The notes: generated by a model not told the origin, from the sequence alone. A DNA stretch of 64,000 nucleotides from Warburgia ugandensis (GCA_035236585.1 CP141132.1:53199880-53263879), one strand, 5' to 3'. Positions 12,582 through 25,948 are shown, counted from the first letter of the stretch. Program-made: numbers and translations.

Positions 12582-14515
12582 TGATAGTCAATTTTCCATA
12601 AAAGTACCCAATTAGTAGTACATATGTTATAAATTACTAGGCATTATTTTAAGATTTTTCCAAAATTCATGACATATGCATTTATGAACTAATGATCCAA
12701 AAATCTAATTTTGATAGGTTTAGAAGCTAATCCAAACTAAGTATGTGATCTATCATAAATTTTTAGGTATTAATTAGTGTTTTTTTTATATCTTTTGTAG
12801 GATTTAAAAAGAGTAATCCAACAGTCTAGATCACCTTAGATGATAACTGATGATCCTAATCAACCCAAAGAGATCTGGACTTATTTTTCATAAATTCAAA
12901 GAATTAAGTAAGCGTTAAGATTTTTTAAGAGCAAGCAAATGAATATCAGAAACAATTGGTAGAAGTCAACGTGATTAGAAATCGACCTATGCAAAATCCA
13001 TGCAATATCCACTACTTTTGCATGTGACATGGAGCCATGTAGCCAAGACACATGCCAATGAAGCCACCAAGTTAGAACCTATCAAGGAAAACATTTGAAC
13101 TATCTAAACTAAACTACATGGGTCCTCACATTTTGAGAAGTTTCTATGCAATTTCCTGCTTGAAGAAAATGCTATTTAAAGAGAAGAAATAGGAGGATAA
13201 ATGGACTCTATCAACATGGGTAGCTGGCAAGCACATGTGCACCAATAAGAGGAGACCTAACTCCTTTAAACTTTCCCTTTCCTAAGTTTCTCACTTCCTA
13301 AATCCTCCTTCTTAGTTTCCACTTCTTAAGTCTACTTGCCTTATCGAACTACCTTTCCCTCATCCTTATCTTATCTTATCCTATCCTATCTTCTATCCCA
13401 AATCTTATCCCTCTATCCTATCTTTCTTAAGATAAAGATGAGCAAATCTTATCTCTTAGAAGGGTGAAACTCATATACAAATAGGACTCTCTCCACCATC
13501 TATAAAATGATAGTCTTTCAACGCATCCCCCTTTAAGGGAGTTCCACACCCTAGACAAGGGTTGGTTCTCCATGCTTATTTCCAATAGCCCTCCATGCCT
13601 CCTTCAAGCTTTTCCATGCCTCTCTTTCCAAGGTTGCAACCTAGCCTCCAAGCAGCTTCAAGAGGGTTCTCTACACACCATCTCAAGCTAAGTTCCACAC
13701 CATCTTCTAAGATGGTTTTCAATGCAATTTTGCTTCTCTTCTTGCAAGGTTTTCTTGCTTTGGTTTATGTGCATAACACTTTTACTATCCTCATTCTGTT
13801 GCTTTGTTTTGTGCTTTAGTTCTTCTTCATCCCAAAGCCATCAATCTCTTGTAGTGATAGTCAAGAGATAATAACCTTTGGATTATCTTAGTGGTTCTTT
13901 GATTTCTTTTAATTGCTTACCTTATTATTCCTTGTTCTCTTTTAGGTTTAGCCCTTTAGAATTTGTTCCCCAACTTAATTTCATTCTCTCACTTGATTAT
14001 CTCCCTTGGTTTGCATGCATGGCCATTGTTGGATAGCATTAGATCTAATATTGAAGTCAAGATTTATTGTTTAGATGTTCATGAATCATGTGCACCACTT
14101 TTGTAAACTTTTACTTTCAATGAAACAAAGTTTGTGTTATGCGTTCCCTTCAAGTTTCATATGCACTCTTCCAATTTCATGAATGTTTTGATTCATTAAT
14201 GATGTTATTTGAATGTTTAGTCTATATTTTGTCCATTAAGCATGTTTAATTAGATTGTTTATATTTTATTAGATTCATTGATCATGTAAGTTTGCACCCT
14301 TAGATTAGATATAAGTTAGATCATGTTAGTTTATTTTAGAGTAAGATAATGCATGTTTCCAATTCTAAGTTATTCTACTTCCTAGATTAATCAGAGTCAA
14401 ACTCTTTTGGCTAGAATAATTCATCTAAATAAGATTCCAATTGAATACAATCCATGAGATTCCTGGTGGGATCAATCTGAGTGAAATCGTACTACCTTGA
14501 TTCGTGCACTTGTAA
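12582..14515 (-). mobile_element. U_D: reverse copy of the noncoding U repeat
   Basis: The reverse complement matches the U family end to end. The tail is at the left: TCCATAAAAGTACCCAATTAG near 12600, then GTACATATGTTATAA and GACATATGCATTTATGAACT, against 41160-41215 in U_C read in reverse. The head is at the right: GTGCACTTGTAAG at 14505-14515, with GGTGGGATCAATCTGA just before it, against TTTTTGCAAGTGCACGA...GGTCGATCCCACAGGGA in other copies. Length is about 1.93 kb against 2.7 kb for the longest copies. No duplication survives that I can see, so it is an old copy. Short frames, such as the one at 13595-13819, have no protein character. Confidence 0.65.
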
Positions 14516-16538
14516 GTAATATTTAGAACTACAAGATGATGCATGACACATCAATGTGATATTAGGCATCCATCTTCTATTAGAGGAAGTTTGTTTCATT
14601 TTTTATTTTTTTTGTAATACCAATGATTATTTAATTCTAGAATGAGATATATGGAAGTTACAACCAAAAAGAGGATTTTTTTTTTTTTTTTTTACTTATC
14701 CTCTTCTTTTTCACCTTAGTTTCTTAAAATTTTCAATGCATTAATTCATTATAATTCCTAGACAAATACACTTGGGATATCAATTACCTCTCAATAAGGT
14801 GGAGGAATTACTTAGATATCTAGTTTTATGTAAGAGTACAAGGAATTATAAAGTAAGAAAATGGTTAGTGGTGAAATAGATCAAGTCTTAGTAACAAGTG
14901 TATGATTTAAACAAGCTTAAACTTTAACTTAATGATGGTATAAGGGGAAAACCACAATGGGCTAGGTTTTATATGCATGGAATCATGTCCAAGTCATCTG
15001 GGACTTAAGGGCTAGGTTCACTTGCTTAAAAGTCATTCTTTTCCCCTACATCAACAATTAATATATCTTGAACCAAAAACTAGGGTTTCCCTTTCATCTT
15101 CTTCATTCATATGAAGATTGGAGGTTCGAGGTGATTGAAAATTGGAGATTTTTAGGGTTTGGGACAAATTTGTTTCTCAACCCAAGGATGAAGCACATGT
15201 TGGAAAAGAAAACCCACACAAAACTTAGATTTTGAAGGCCTTTACTTGGGTAAATACAAGCTAGGTTTAATTTGAACTAAGGAAAGGGGAAAAGATGAGA
15301 TTTTGAGTAGGAACTAGACTCTGGTCATGTGATCTAGGAATTGCATACAACAAGGGAGATTTGTGTGGAAAAACAATGGTGATTTCTCCTGGAAGTGGTC
15401 TGGTTTGGGCATCTAGAAACTATGGTAAGTGTAGGAGCTTTGAAGTTGGAATCTAGCATCAACTAAGGAAATATTTTTGAGGATTCAAGAGGCTTGCAAC
15501 TAGGAGGTGGATGCCCCACTACTAGAAGACCACACACCCTGCTAGGGAGCTCCATTCTAGTTGCACATCCTCATTGATTTGGACTTGGAAAAGGTTTCAA
15601 ACAAAGGGAAATTCATGGGAGGCATTAGGGCTCTTTGAAGTAGGTGCTTTTATTGTGATTTTAAAGTTAAACTTGCAAGCAAATGAATTGGTTGTAGTAA
15701 TCTCACGTGAGGAGGTCGATGCCAAAACTAAGCAGATCTTTTAACCTAAACTAATGATGAAAAACTAAAAACAAGTGCAAAATATGAAAGTTGGAATTAT
15801 ACTAAAAGTAAACATGCAAAACTTAAAAACTTTCCTAATTGAAAATTTTCTAAATTAGAACTATCTAAAACTAAAATTTTACACAATGGAAACTATCTTA
15901 GAGTGCAACTAATCCTAAAGCATGAAGGACTAACATGAACTAAACAAATATGCAAAACATGATATGTATGGAAATATGATAATTATGCATGAAAATAACT
16001 ATGAAAAAAGTGCATGTATGAAACATGGAAAGGGTTTATGAACTAAGGGATGAACTAAACTATTATCAAATGTATGAACTGCTTTAGCTACAGCAAGAAA
16101 CTCTAACTAAAACAAGCAACTATCTAAAGGGATCACACTTCAAAACTAAGAGATGAATGATGCATGGACTTGAACATGAAGAACTAATTTAAACAGCCAA
16201 GAAACATAAAATCTAAACGAAGTAGCATATTCATGAACTTTGCACCATTAACATTGAAACAAAGATGTAATTGATTGAATAACAAATTTCCATGTGAGGT
16301 GTGCACCATACAAAAATCAATAACCAATCAACTAAATTCTTCACTCTTCATCAATGTATCCCAATCTAGGCTAGAAAGCATGTGAATCCAAAAGAGAGCA
16401 AGAAAAAGATATGGAGAATATGAGACTAAGAGCAAAGGTAAGGCAAGGATCTTAAGGATTTCAAGGAGCGAATAACTTGATCTAAAGGTCCTTATCTCAT
16501 GGCTGTCACTCATCATCATCATCAAGACCTTATCCCAA

Positions 16539-19500
16539 TTAGGGGTCGGCCACATGAATCTTATTCCTCCATTCCACTCTATTAAATACCATGGCTTCAT
16601 TTAGTCCCAAAGTTTTTAAATCTTTCCTCACCACTTCTATCCACGTTCTTTTGGGCCTTCCCCTTGCCCTTTTAGAACCTTCAACTTGTATTGCCTCACT
16701 CCTTCTGGCAGTGTAGTTGTTGGCCTCCTTTGAACATGTCCAAACCATCTAAGTCTAATCTCCCTCATCTTATTACCTATTGGTGCTATCCCTAAATTTC
16801 TTCTAATATTTTCATTTCTAATTCTATCCTTTCTTGTCTTACCACTCATCCATCTCACCATCCTCATTTACGCAACACTACGGCCTATGAGTATGATGTT
16901 CCTTAGCACTTAACACTACGATCCATAGAGCATGGCCGGCCTTATAGCCATCCTATAAATTTTCCCTTTAGTTTGAGTGGCACCTTGATCACATAAAACC
17001 CCCCGATGCATCTCCATTTGTTCCAACCGCTTGGATTCTCTGGGTAACCTCCCTCTCCAATCTCTCCACTCTCATGGATCAATGATCCTAAGTATCGGAA
17101 GTGGTCTCTCATGGGGACCTCTTGGTTATCAATCTTGGTGGTGCTCCACTCCTACTCTCCTTGCTAAAATTACATTCCATATATTCTGTCTTAGTTCGGC
17201 TAATTTTAAATCCTTTCGATTCTCTTGCTTCTCTCCATAGCTCACAGCTTTATGTTGACACCCTCCCTTGTCTCATCAAGTAGGACTATATCGTCTGCAA
17301 ATAGCATGCACCGGGGAATCTCCTCATGCGGATGTTTTGTTAACTCATCCATAACTAATGTGAAAAGGTATGGACTTAATGCCGATCCTTGGTGCAATCC
17401 GACGGTGACAGGAAAATCACCGGTCCATGTAGTGGTCTTAACATTTATTCTTTGCTCCCTCATACATATCTTTAATTATGTCTATATGCCTGAGAAACCC
17501 CTTTAACACTAACACCCTCCATATTAACTCTCTAGGGACTCTATGTAAGCCTTCTCTAAGTCAATAAAGACCATGTGTAGGTCTTTTCTCCTCTCCCTAT
17601 GTTCTCTACTAATTGTCTTAGTAAGAAAATAGCTTCCATAGTAGACCTCCCAGGCATGAAACCAAACTGATTCTCTGATACACTTGTTTCATGTAGTAGC
17701 CTCTTCTCAATGACTCTTTCAAAAAGTTTCATGGTGTGGCTCATAAGTTTGATCCCTTGATAATTAGTGCACCTCTGAATGTCTCCTTTATTCTTATAGA
17801 TTGGTACAATAGAGCTTTTCCTCACTCATTATGCATTTTCTTTGATTTTATAATCTTGTTAAACAACTTGGTCAACCAAACTACCCCAATATCTCCCATA
17901 TGCTTCCAAACCTCTATTGGTATACCATCAGGCCCCATGGCCTTTCACTGATTTCATCTTTCTCAAGGCCTCTTTTACTGCAAGCATTTTAATCCTACGT
18001 TCATATCTATAATATCCAGTGTTATTTAGGTTTATAGTATTTTCAATTCCTCTATTCTCAGGGCCATTGTCATTTAGCAATTTTTGGAAGTAGATTTCCC
18101 ACCTTTGTTTGATCTCGGCGTCTTTGACTAATACCCTTTGATCATCGCTTCTAATGCACCTAACATGCTCTAAGTCCTTACTCTTCTGTTTCTCTTACCT
18201 TTGCAAGTTTAAACACATCTTTCTCACCTTCTCTTGTTCCTAGTCTATTATAGAGCTCATCATATGCTTTAAGTTTAGCCTCACTTACTATTCTCTTAGC
18301 AACGTTTTTAGCATTCTTATATTGTTCATAGTTTTCATTATTTCTAATCTTGTGCCATGCTTTAAAATGCATTCGTTTTTCTTTAATAGCTTTTTGCCTT
18401 TGTTTCATTCCACCACCATGTTTCCTTTGTTAATAGCCTTTTACCTTTAGATACTCTAAGACATCTTTTGCCACTTTCTTAATGGACTCAGCCATATTAG
18501 TCCACATGGTATTTATACTGTTTCATAGTTCCAATTTCCTTCTACCATCAACTTATTTTTTAATGAGTTTATTTTCTCTCCTTTTAAGTTCCACTACTTA
18601 GTTTTTGGATATGTATTAAGTTCAATTCTTTTACTCCATCTTTTGATATGAATATCCATAACCATTAACCTATGTTTGTGAGGTTAAACTCTCCGGGTAT
18701 CATCTTACAATCCTTGCATATAGATCGTTCATTATTCCTAAGTAGAAAAAAAGTCTATTTGGCTTTTATGAAGTCCACTTTTAAACGTTATTAAGTGTTC
18801 ATCCCTCTTCTTAAAGAGTGTATTTGCAATGGATAGGTTATATGACAAAGCAAAATCGAGGATATTCTCCCCCATCTCGTTTCGTTCACCTATACCATAC
18901 CCTCCATGTATTCTATCATATCCTTCCTTATCTTTTCCTACATGGCCATTTAAGTCTGCTCTATAAATATTCCCTCGGTGTTGGGAATTTCTTGCATGAC
19001 TCCCTCCATATCTTCCCAAAGCGTCTCTTAATTATATCTTGTAGCCCTACTTGTGGTGCATATGCACTTATAATATTTATAAATCGCTCTCCTAGAATCA
19101 TTTTATTATTATTATTCTATCATGATTCTTTTAACGTCCACAACTTTATCCTTTAATTCCTTATCCACTATTATTCCTACGCCATTTCTATTATTTTCCT
19201 TTCCTACGTACCATAATTTATACCCATCTATTTCTCTAACTTTGGCCCCTTTCCACTTGGTTTCTTGGATACAAGCGATGTTGACTCTCCTACGTTTTTA
19301 TCGTGTCTACTAACTCCAAACTCTTACTGTCAATGTCCCTATATTCCATGTAGCGATCGAATCTTATGATTTGGAGATTCCTACTGTTACTATCGCCTTT
19401 CTCGACCTCCATGGTATGAACCCATGTCCACTTTTCACGCACACAGGTTACGTGCGGCGCGTCGCTTCCCGAGGGACGCTCTAGCAGCCCTTGCCCATTT

Positions 19501-19646
19501 TCACTACACCGGGATCCGATGTAGCGCGTCGCTTACGGGAGAAACGCCCTAGCAACCCTTGCCTATTTTCACCGCATCCAGGATCAGGTACAAGCGTCGC
19601 TTATGGGATACGCCCTAGCTTGAGCGAATTTCAGATTTCGATTCAT
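16539..19646 (-). pseudogene. LINE2 ORF: endonuclease-reverse transcriptase, broken
   Basis: It has the same plan as the LINE1 ORF. The first Met (MNRNLKFAQ) is at 19646. Parts of the endonuclease lie at about 19310-18740 (AATLNGHVGKDKEG-like, GYGIGERNEMGENILDFA, HLITFKSGLHKSQIDF). A basic linker is at 18408-18178 (MHFKAWHKIRNNENYEQY). RT blocks lie at 17825-17560 (VPIYKNKGDIQRCTNYQGIK, ENQFGFMPGRSTMEAIFLLR) and 17463-17242 (HQGSALSPYLFTLVMDEL, then [12 protein letters not shown] with the catalytic FADD). The C-terminus at 16867-16539 ([40 protein letters not shown]) ends at the stop 16539-16541 after KIHVADP. Successive blocks lie in different frames, so at least five frame changes separate them. 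Confidence 0.88.
19440..19640 (-). repeat. N-terminal coding repeat, three units (LINE2)
   Basis: The anchor GCGTCGCTT occurs at 19459, 19526 and 19594, spaced 67 and 68 bp. The LINE1 spacing is 69 bp, so the units here have drifted by one or two bases and no longer keep frame. Confidence 0.75.
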
Positions 19647-19654
19647 GTCATGTT

Positions 19655-20030
19655 GGGGTTGCCATAGTTTTAAAAGCTGAAGATGATTTTCATTAAAATC
19701 ATGAAAATCATTACAATCATTAAAATCATCTTCGACTTCACCCTTGGCTGGCTACACGTATGAGGTGGCCATATTTTAGAAGCTGAAGATGATTTTCATT
19801 TCTCCCTCACAAACTAATATACAAATGTATATTTATTTGTAAGAAAGAAATAATAGAATCATCTTCAACTATATGTGGCTACCTAATACAAGGGTTGCCA
19901 TCTTTTAAGAAGCTGGAGATGATTCTCATTTCTTCCTCACAAACTAATATACAAATGCATATTCATTTGTAAGAAAGAAATAATAGAATCATCTTCACCT
20001 TCCCCCTTGCCGGCTGGCACCTGACGCAAG
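19655..20030 (-). repeat. LINE2 5' monomers, three hairpin units
   Basis: Units begin at 19655, 19764 and 19892 with GGTTGCCAT or GGTGGCCAT. Each holds GAAGATGATT paired with AATCATCTTC, and two hold ACAAATG...CATTTGT. The first unit is rearranged, with extra copies of AAAATCAT. These are the same monomers as in LINE1, in a different copy number. Confidence 0.82.
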
Positions 20031-21778
20031 ACCCTCCTCCTTTTTTATCCGGGCTTGGGACCGGCATTGGCGGAGTTATCTCATGGCTGTCACTACAAGA
20101 GATTAATGGTCTTTAAACTTAAGGATCTAAGGCTTCAACTAAAGGCACTTTGACAAGGTAAATAAGGAACATAAACAAATAAAACAACAATCAAGAAATA
20201 AGGATCAACAAGAGTTCAAGGAAAAGGACTTTGATCTTGTAGCTATACTCTTTTGGTTGTCACTATCAAAGAGTTATAACTCTTAAATCAAAGAATTATG
20301 AAATTAAACTCAAGGCTAACAAACAATGAAAGTAAAGGAGATCTAAATGGCCAATGAAGAGTAAGGACAAAGATCAGATTCAAGGTGACTTCTCTTGGCT
20401 GTCACTTCAAGGGAAATACCAACCTTGGATCTTAAGTAAAGATGAAAAGAAGAACAATGGAATTGAATAAGCAACAATGGAAGTAAGATAAGGCAAAGAG
20501 AGATGATTAAAAGGGAAACAGCTAACATTTGACAAGAAATTTAAAGGACAAGATCAACACATGGGGAAGATGCAACACACCTTGGATGAATAGAAGCCAA
20601 CCAAAAGAAGAGGAAAGTTCAAGGCAAAAAGGTAGGAGAAAGGGAGAAGGAAGAGAATGCCCTCTCCAAGTGGAGGAGGCATCTTTTTCCTCTTGGGTCT
20701 TTTATAATTTTTCACCTATATTTTCTATGGTAACTAAAGATAAAGGTGCAGTGGAGATGAAAAGCAAGTAATTTGGATGGTTAGGATCGTGGGTAAGCTA
20801 GGGTTTTTAAAGAGGAAACAATATAAGTGGCTGCCTTTGGTTGCATGCAGGTGGGGAGATGCCATTTTCTTAGGAGGAGACATCTCCTCCCTTCAAAATT
20901 CATTTACTCCCTTTAATTATGGTAAGTAGGTGGATGGGATAAGGTAGGAAAGAGAGAGGAAAGTGGGAGGAAAGAGATGGGTTAGAAAAGGATAGGAAAG
21001 TGAGGTAAGGTGGAAAAGATTAATTGACTAAGTGATTTCCGAGGAAGTTAGGATTTGTTGGTTGGTTGGGATGAGAGTTTAAAAAAGTGGAGGAGTCTTA
21101 GAATGGCAGGACTCTTGAATGGAAAGTGAAATTCGTGGTGATATTTGGTGTCGAGGTGGAAAGTGAGAAAAAAGTGGGAAAATAATGGAAAGACATGAAA
21201 ATTGGAAGGATCTTATCCTATTGGCCCACATACCATCTTATCCTAATACATTTTCCCTTAATTCTCTTCAAAATATCCCCATAAATACGAAGGATAATTC
21301 TTCAAGTTCTTCATCAATCATGGCCTTCCATTTAGCTTAGCTTATGTAGCTTTGATAGCTAACTTTGAGGGTTTTACTTGTAATAACCCCAATTTTGGTA
21401 GATATATTTGATTTATTGATTATATGAATTGAAAATTTTGGAAAATCGGATTGAAATATTAGATTCTAAGAAATCAAATTTTTTATAGAAATGGAATCAG
21501 GAGTTGAAACATAGATATTTGGAATGTATTAAAAAAATCGAGTCCAATGGCTATAGATAAGTTGAAATTAGAGTTCAGATGAAAAATCCTTATTTTCTTA
21601 ATTTTATTAAAAATGGGTAAGATGGTAATTTTACTTTTATGTGGAGTTCACAAAACTTAGGTAAGATCTAACACCAAGATGAAAGTGGTGATAATGGAAA
21701 TTCCACTTTCATTAAAATAATTTTACTGGAATAAAAAGATAAATTAATCAAAATTAATAAAATAATCAAAATTTAGCC

Positions 21779-21786
21779 TATAAATA
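21779..21786 (+). promoter_or_regulatory. TATA box of the G1 LTR promoter
   Basis: TATAAATA, about 400 bp into the LTR, followed some 40 bp later by a long CT-rich tract (21820-21930), as in plant core promoters with pyrimidine patches. Transcription would start near 21810-21820. S2 has a TATAAAT at a comparable distance from its own start. Inferred, not measured. Confidence 0.5.
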
Positions 21787-24700
21787 CTCCAAAAATTCCC
21801 ACAAAATTTTCAAGAAAACTCTACTCTCTTTCCTCCAGCTCCCCCCCTTTCCCTTTCTCCTCCTCCATATTTCCCTTCCCTTTCTCTCTCCTTTTTCCCT
21901 TTCTTTTCCTTTTTCTCTCTCCTTTCTCTTAACTGTTAGCACATCCACTGACGAGCCCAATATAAGAATAATACGAACTAAGTACAGCACGTTCATAGAC
22001 ACACAGTCCTCAAACTAGACAAATGCAAACCTTACTTTAGCTTTGATCTATTTCCCCCATTTCCCACCAACCACTATCGCCTCCGGCACTGGCCATTCCT
22101 CCTTATCCCTTTCCCTATCTTCTCTGGCTATCTCGCCATTCCTTTTACTTTGTTCCTATTTGTGGCAAGATCTAAACATCATGGTCGATCTGACATGCCG
22201 AAGCATACAGACTGGCCAACGGGTCCAATCACCAGCTCATCTTTCTTCTCTAGCTCCTCTCTCCTCCAAACATTCCAAGTATGCCTCTTTCCCCTATTCC
22301 TGGCTTCCCTTTTCAGTTTTTGGCTCCCTTTGGTTTCCTTGACTGGAGATTTGTCGGTAAGACAGATCCAGTGGCATGGGTGGATGAGACCCAAAACAAA
22401 AACTATTAGATGAAACATCTGAGCTATTAGATGGAATTGTGGGACCCCAAAACCCTAAGATATGTAAAAATAGTAAGATTTTCATGCATCTTAGGTGTTG
22501 ATCCAGAAAGTGGGTAATCGAATGGTCTAGAGTGAATTGTCTCATTGATCTTTGGAATTCTAGGTCCAACACACATCAGGGAATGCAACATAGAGATGCA
22601 CCTTCTTGGAGTGTCCCTGTGCATCCATTGCGCGTGCAAAACAATCGCAGAGTGACTATGATGTCGCAACCTCCCAGTCATGGAAATGCACCCTGGTGCG
22701 TTCTGGAGTCTAGTATGCATTATAGCATTCTACATCAAGGGTTCACTCCAATGTGTCCCAGTGATATCTTCTTGATGCATTTTGATTTAGAATCAAATCT
22801 AAACCGTTAAAAATAATAATCATAAACTTAGAAATTCAATTCAAAAGTCAATACAACTTCAGATTTAGATATGTAACATCCACTATATTTTTCTTAACAA
22901 GACGAATCAAATGGAATGATAAAATTTAGGATTTGAAGACTTTTTAGATTGATAAAAAACTAAAAATAATGAAAATTTCTTAGATTAGCTAGGTCAAAGA
23001 TGATTAGATTACCTGAAATGATTGAATAAGTGATATAGTGAAGAGATAAGACTAATCAACTAGTCAAATCTTTCATACAAGTGATAAAATATTATCTGGA
23101 CCATTGATTAAGATCAAAACCTTAAGTCTAAGAATCATGATGAGATCTAACTGTTAGATCAACACAGAAACTTTAGATATGTAATAAGATCATTGAAAGT
23201 GTTACATCTAAGTATAAATACATCTGACTTAGTTATAGATTGGATAAGTAGACTTAATCAACAGTCATATTTAGTATAGTTTGAAATAATTGGAAAGTCA
23301 CTTAGAAATTATTTAGAAAACCAAGATCTGACTGATCTAATGTAAATTTTCATTGCATATTTTCAGCTTTATGGTGGAATAAAATTAACATTCGTAAGGG
23401 CCACACAAGAACCCATATAAGATAAGGACTGAATTTCATCACTAGATCCTTGGCCCACCTAGGAAACACTCTACATCCTTGTTGTGATCCCAATTCTTGA
23501 ATATTAATTTAAAATCAAGTAGAAAGAGATAGGGTATTGAGCTCATAGGACCCTTTTAGAAGGACACGATCTATTGTCACTTTAGTGGCTTCTATGCAGT
23601 ATGGTTATAGTGAGTGGCTTAAAATCCAAGTGATTTTTCCACACCTTCCATTGACATCAGTTGAGATCTAAACTGTTCATAACATGAGGATTGTATTAAC
23701 CATTTTAGAGCATAATCCAACTAGTAAGCAATAGTCAAATCTGGCAACAAGGAGCAGCTGTCTAGATTTAGGTCTAAGAAGCTATCGCTTATGCACTAAG
23801 GAAAGATAATCAAGACACTACTGAATTAGAAACATACTAATATTGGTTGTGTATCATTTAGCTTATGAATAGTATTAAGATGCATCAAATGATCTAGACC
23901 ATAAATTGACAATCAAAGGCTAGAATCTAATAATTAGACAAGCCTTTAAGTGAGATGACTATGATCAAGGAAGATCAAATGTAAGATAATGATGATCAAG
24001 GATAATCAAAGGTAGATCTAAATATAAGATTAATAGATCAAACCTTGAAAAATAAAATAGATTATCGATCAAACTGAGATCAATGAAAACTAGAAATTAG
24101 AATATCTAAATCATTGATTTTAATCAACAGCCATAAATCAAAGGTATCCAAAGTAAAGAGATCCATATAGATCAAGATCATCATATTTAAGGATGATCAA
24201 AGACCAAACAAGATGTATATATGAAATTGTGATTAAAGAATGACATTATATACACATATGACTTAACAAATACATAGATTTATACGTTGATCAAGATCGT
24301 TGATCATTCTAAGTATTCAGATTATTATGTTTGAGGTAGGTGGACCCTTAAGAATGCATTCCTTTAAATTATAAGATCTATATTCTAAACATGATCTTAT
24401 TATGAAGTTTATAGAATTTAAATGATTCGTCAATTAGAATGATTACAAATGCCTTAAATTGTTAAAATATATCATATGATGATCTTATGCTTAGAATTTT
24501 GCAATTATTACTCAAGCATGACATAGAATTGCATTATGTTTTTATCCATGAAAGTAGATTGAGAAATTCCATCCTTAGTACATGAGTATCCAATTAATAA
24601 GGATGATGATATTACTACAAATTTTATATAGACAGGCAAATAGCCTACTAGTATGATTATTATTTTCCACATAGGCATGGAGGCTTGTGAATTTTGTTTT

Positions 24701-25290
24701 CGACAGTCATAGGCCTAGGGATACTATGCTACGAGGGTTGTGAGGGTTTGGCCACTTGCTCTTCGAAATTGATGATATGGATACCATGCCCATATCGAGG
24801 CAAAATGTCGGGTGGGGCAATTATGGGAAGGCCAGCCATTGCGACAATCTGTCTCCCCATATAGTTATGACATTGTGTATATTTCCACCATTGTATTAGT
24901 GGAGTATATGGCAGTTATCCTGGCTTGCTAGTATGGATTGAACCGCAACATAGTAATCCTTTATGTATTTTGCACTATGGTGCATATGAGATGGCATAAT
25001 GAGATGCCCAATATGAGCTCATTACCAATATTCCCATGAAGGGATATTTCCCAGCATAGGTTGGATGATTATGGACCCCATATAGTGGGGGGTGTGTATA
25101 TTGGACCCAGTATAGTCTAGGTGTGGATATTATTATTATTACTATTGGCATTATTAACTCTATTTATGAATTTAACTATTTTACTCAAATAAGGTATAGT
25201 TAAATATGATTTATCTCATAGAAGATTCCATAGAAGAAGTTATATGATAGAATTATTATACAAAGTATGATTTATAGAAAATGAGTTACT

Positions 25291-25430
25291 TCATTGAAAT
25301 TGATAGATATGGATATTGGAATTATCAAAGAATTATTGGATCATAAATCATGTTTTTAAATCATTGAAATTGATAGATATGGATATTGGAATTATTAAAG
25401 AATTATTGAATCATAAATCATGTTTTAAGG
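25291..25430 (+). repeat. 70-bp tandem duplication in the 5' LTR of G1
   Basis: Two units starting TCATTGAAATTGATAGATAT at 25291 and 25361 differ at only a few bases. The same LTR segment is duplicated independently, with a longer unit, in the 3' LTR. Confidence 0.9.
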
Positions 25431-25828
25431 GGGCTATGTATATAAACCAAGAGTGGAACGATACAATTTGAGGATATCAACAACAGTACTACTTATCAAG
25501 GGTATTCACTAGAATCTTATATTGTGTAGTTAGTTTGGATTGTGTACTTTTGACATTTCATATAATAATTACAGGGGGCTATGTATATAAACCACTAGAT
25601 GGATCCTGTTTTTAAGAAATGTATTTATATTATGATTAAGTAGAAATCTAATTTTTATACGAATATATATATGTAGTAAGAAAAATAAAGTGACATTCAG
25701 GTTTTTGAAAAATGAATTTCAAAGAAAATGTTATCTGGTGTTTGACTTTTAAAATCTTTCACAAAATAAGGGCCCTATCTTTTGAAATATTCATAAAAAT
25801 GTGTTTTAAAAAGCCGAGTTACAACAGT

Positions 25829-25840
25829 TGGTATTAGAGC
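25829..25840 (+). other. G1 primer-binding site (initiator-Met tRNA)
   Basis: TGGTATTAGAGC begins 2 nt after the LTR. It matches the plant initiator-Met tRNA primer site TGGTATCAGAGC at 11 of 12 bases. The primer tRNA starts minus-strand DNA synthesis here. The site fixes the orientation and the 3' edge of the 5' LTR. Confidence 0.9.
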
Positions 25841-25948
25841 AGTTCATCCAGTCACTACCAGCCCCATATGTTTAATCTTAGGAGTTAACAATCCAAATTT
25901 AGGATAGAAATGAGTTAAGTAGTTAACTCATATAGAAATTTTGGTTTA

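Larger units (their letters stand above)
16511..20075 (-). mobile_element. LINE2: RTE-clade LINE, full length
   Basis: This second copy of the same family as LINE1 is 3565 bp long and inserted into U_C. It is flanked by a perfect 19-bp duplication, TTATCTCATGGCTGTCACT (16492-16510 and 20076-20094). The (CATCATCAT)n tail is on the left and the 5' end ...GGCATTGGCGGAG on the right. It has three hairpin monomers and three N-terminal coding repeats, against two and two in LINE1. CpG-rich segments such as GGCGCGTCGCTTCCCGAGGG survive, which fits a younger insertion. Confidence 0.95.
21379..25826 (+). repeat. G1 5' LTR, 4448 bp
   Basis: It starts TGTAATAACCCCAATTTTGG and ends ...GAGTTACAACA. The block order is: a TATA promoter region near 21780; a pyrimidine-rich then GC-richer leader (21820-22330); a GTGCA-rich block (22590-22760); a GATC-dense block (23101-24310); and an AT-rich end with local duplications. 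The 3' LTR shares this order where it is preserved. An LTR of more than 4 kb is at the large end for Ty3/gypsy elements. Confidence 0.85.

Noticed and set aside
13595-13819. Short plus-strand frame with a hydrophobic end, possibly a small secreted protein
   Set aside because: It falls in reverse repeat U_D with no conserved counterpart in other copies and no promoter or splice context.
22043-22810. Cluster of overlapping open frames on both strands
   Set aside because: They fall in the GC-richer leader of the G1 5' LTR, where stops are rarer by composition. No protein family is recognisable.
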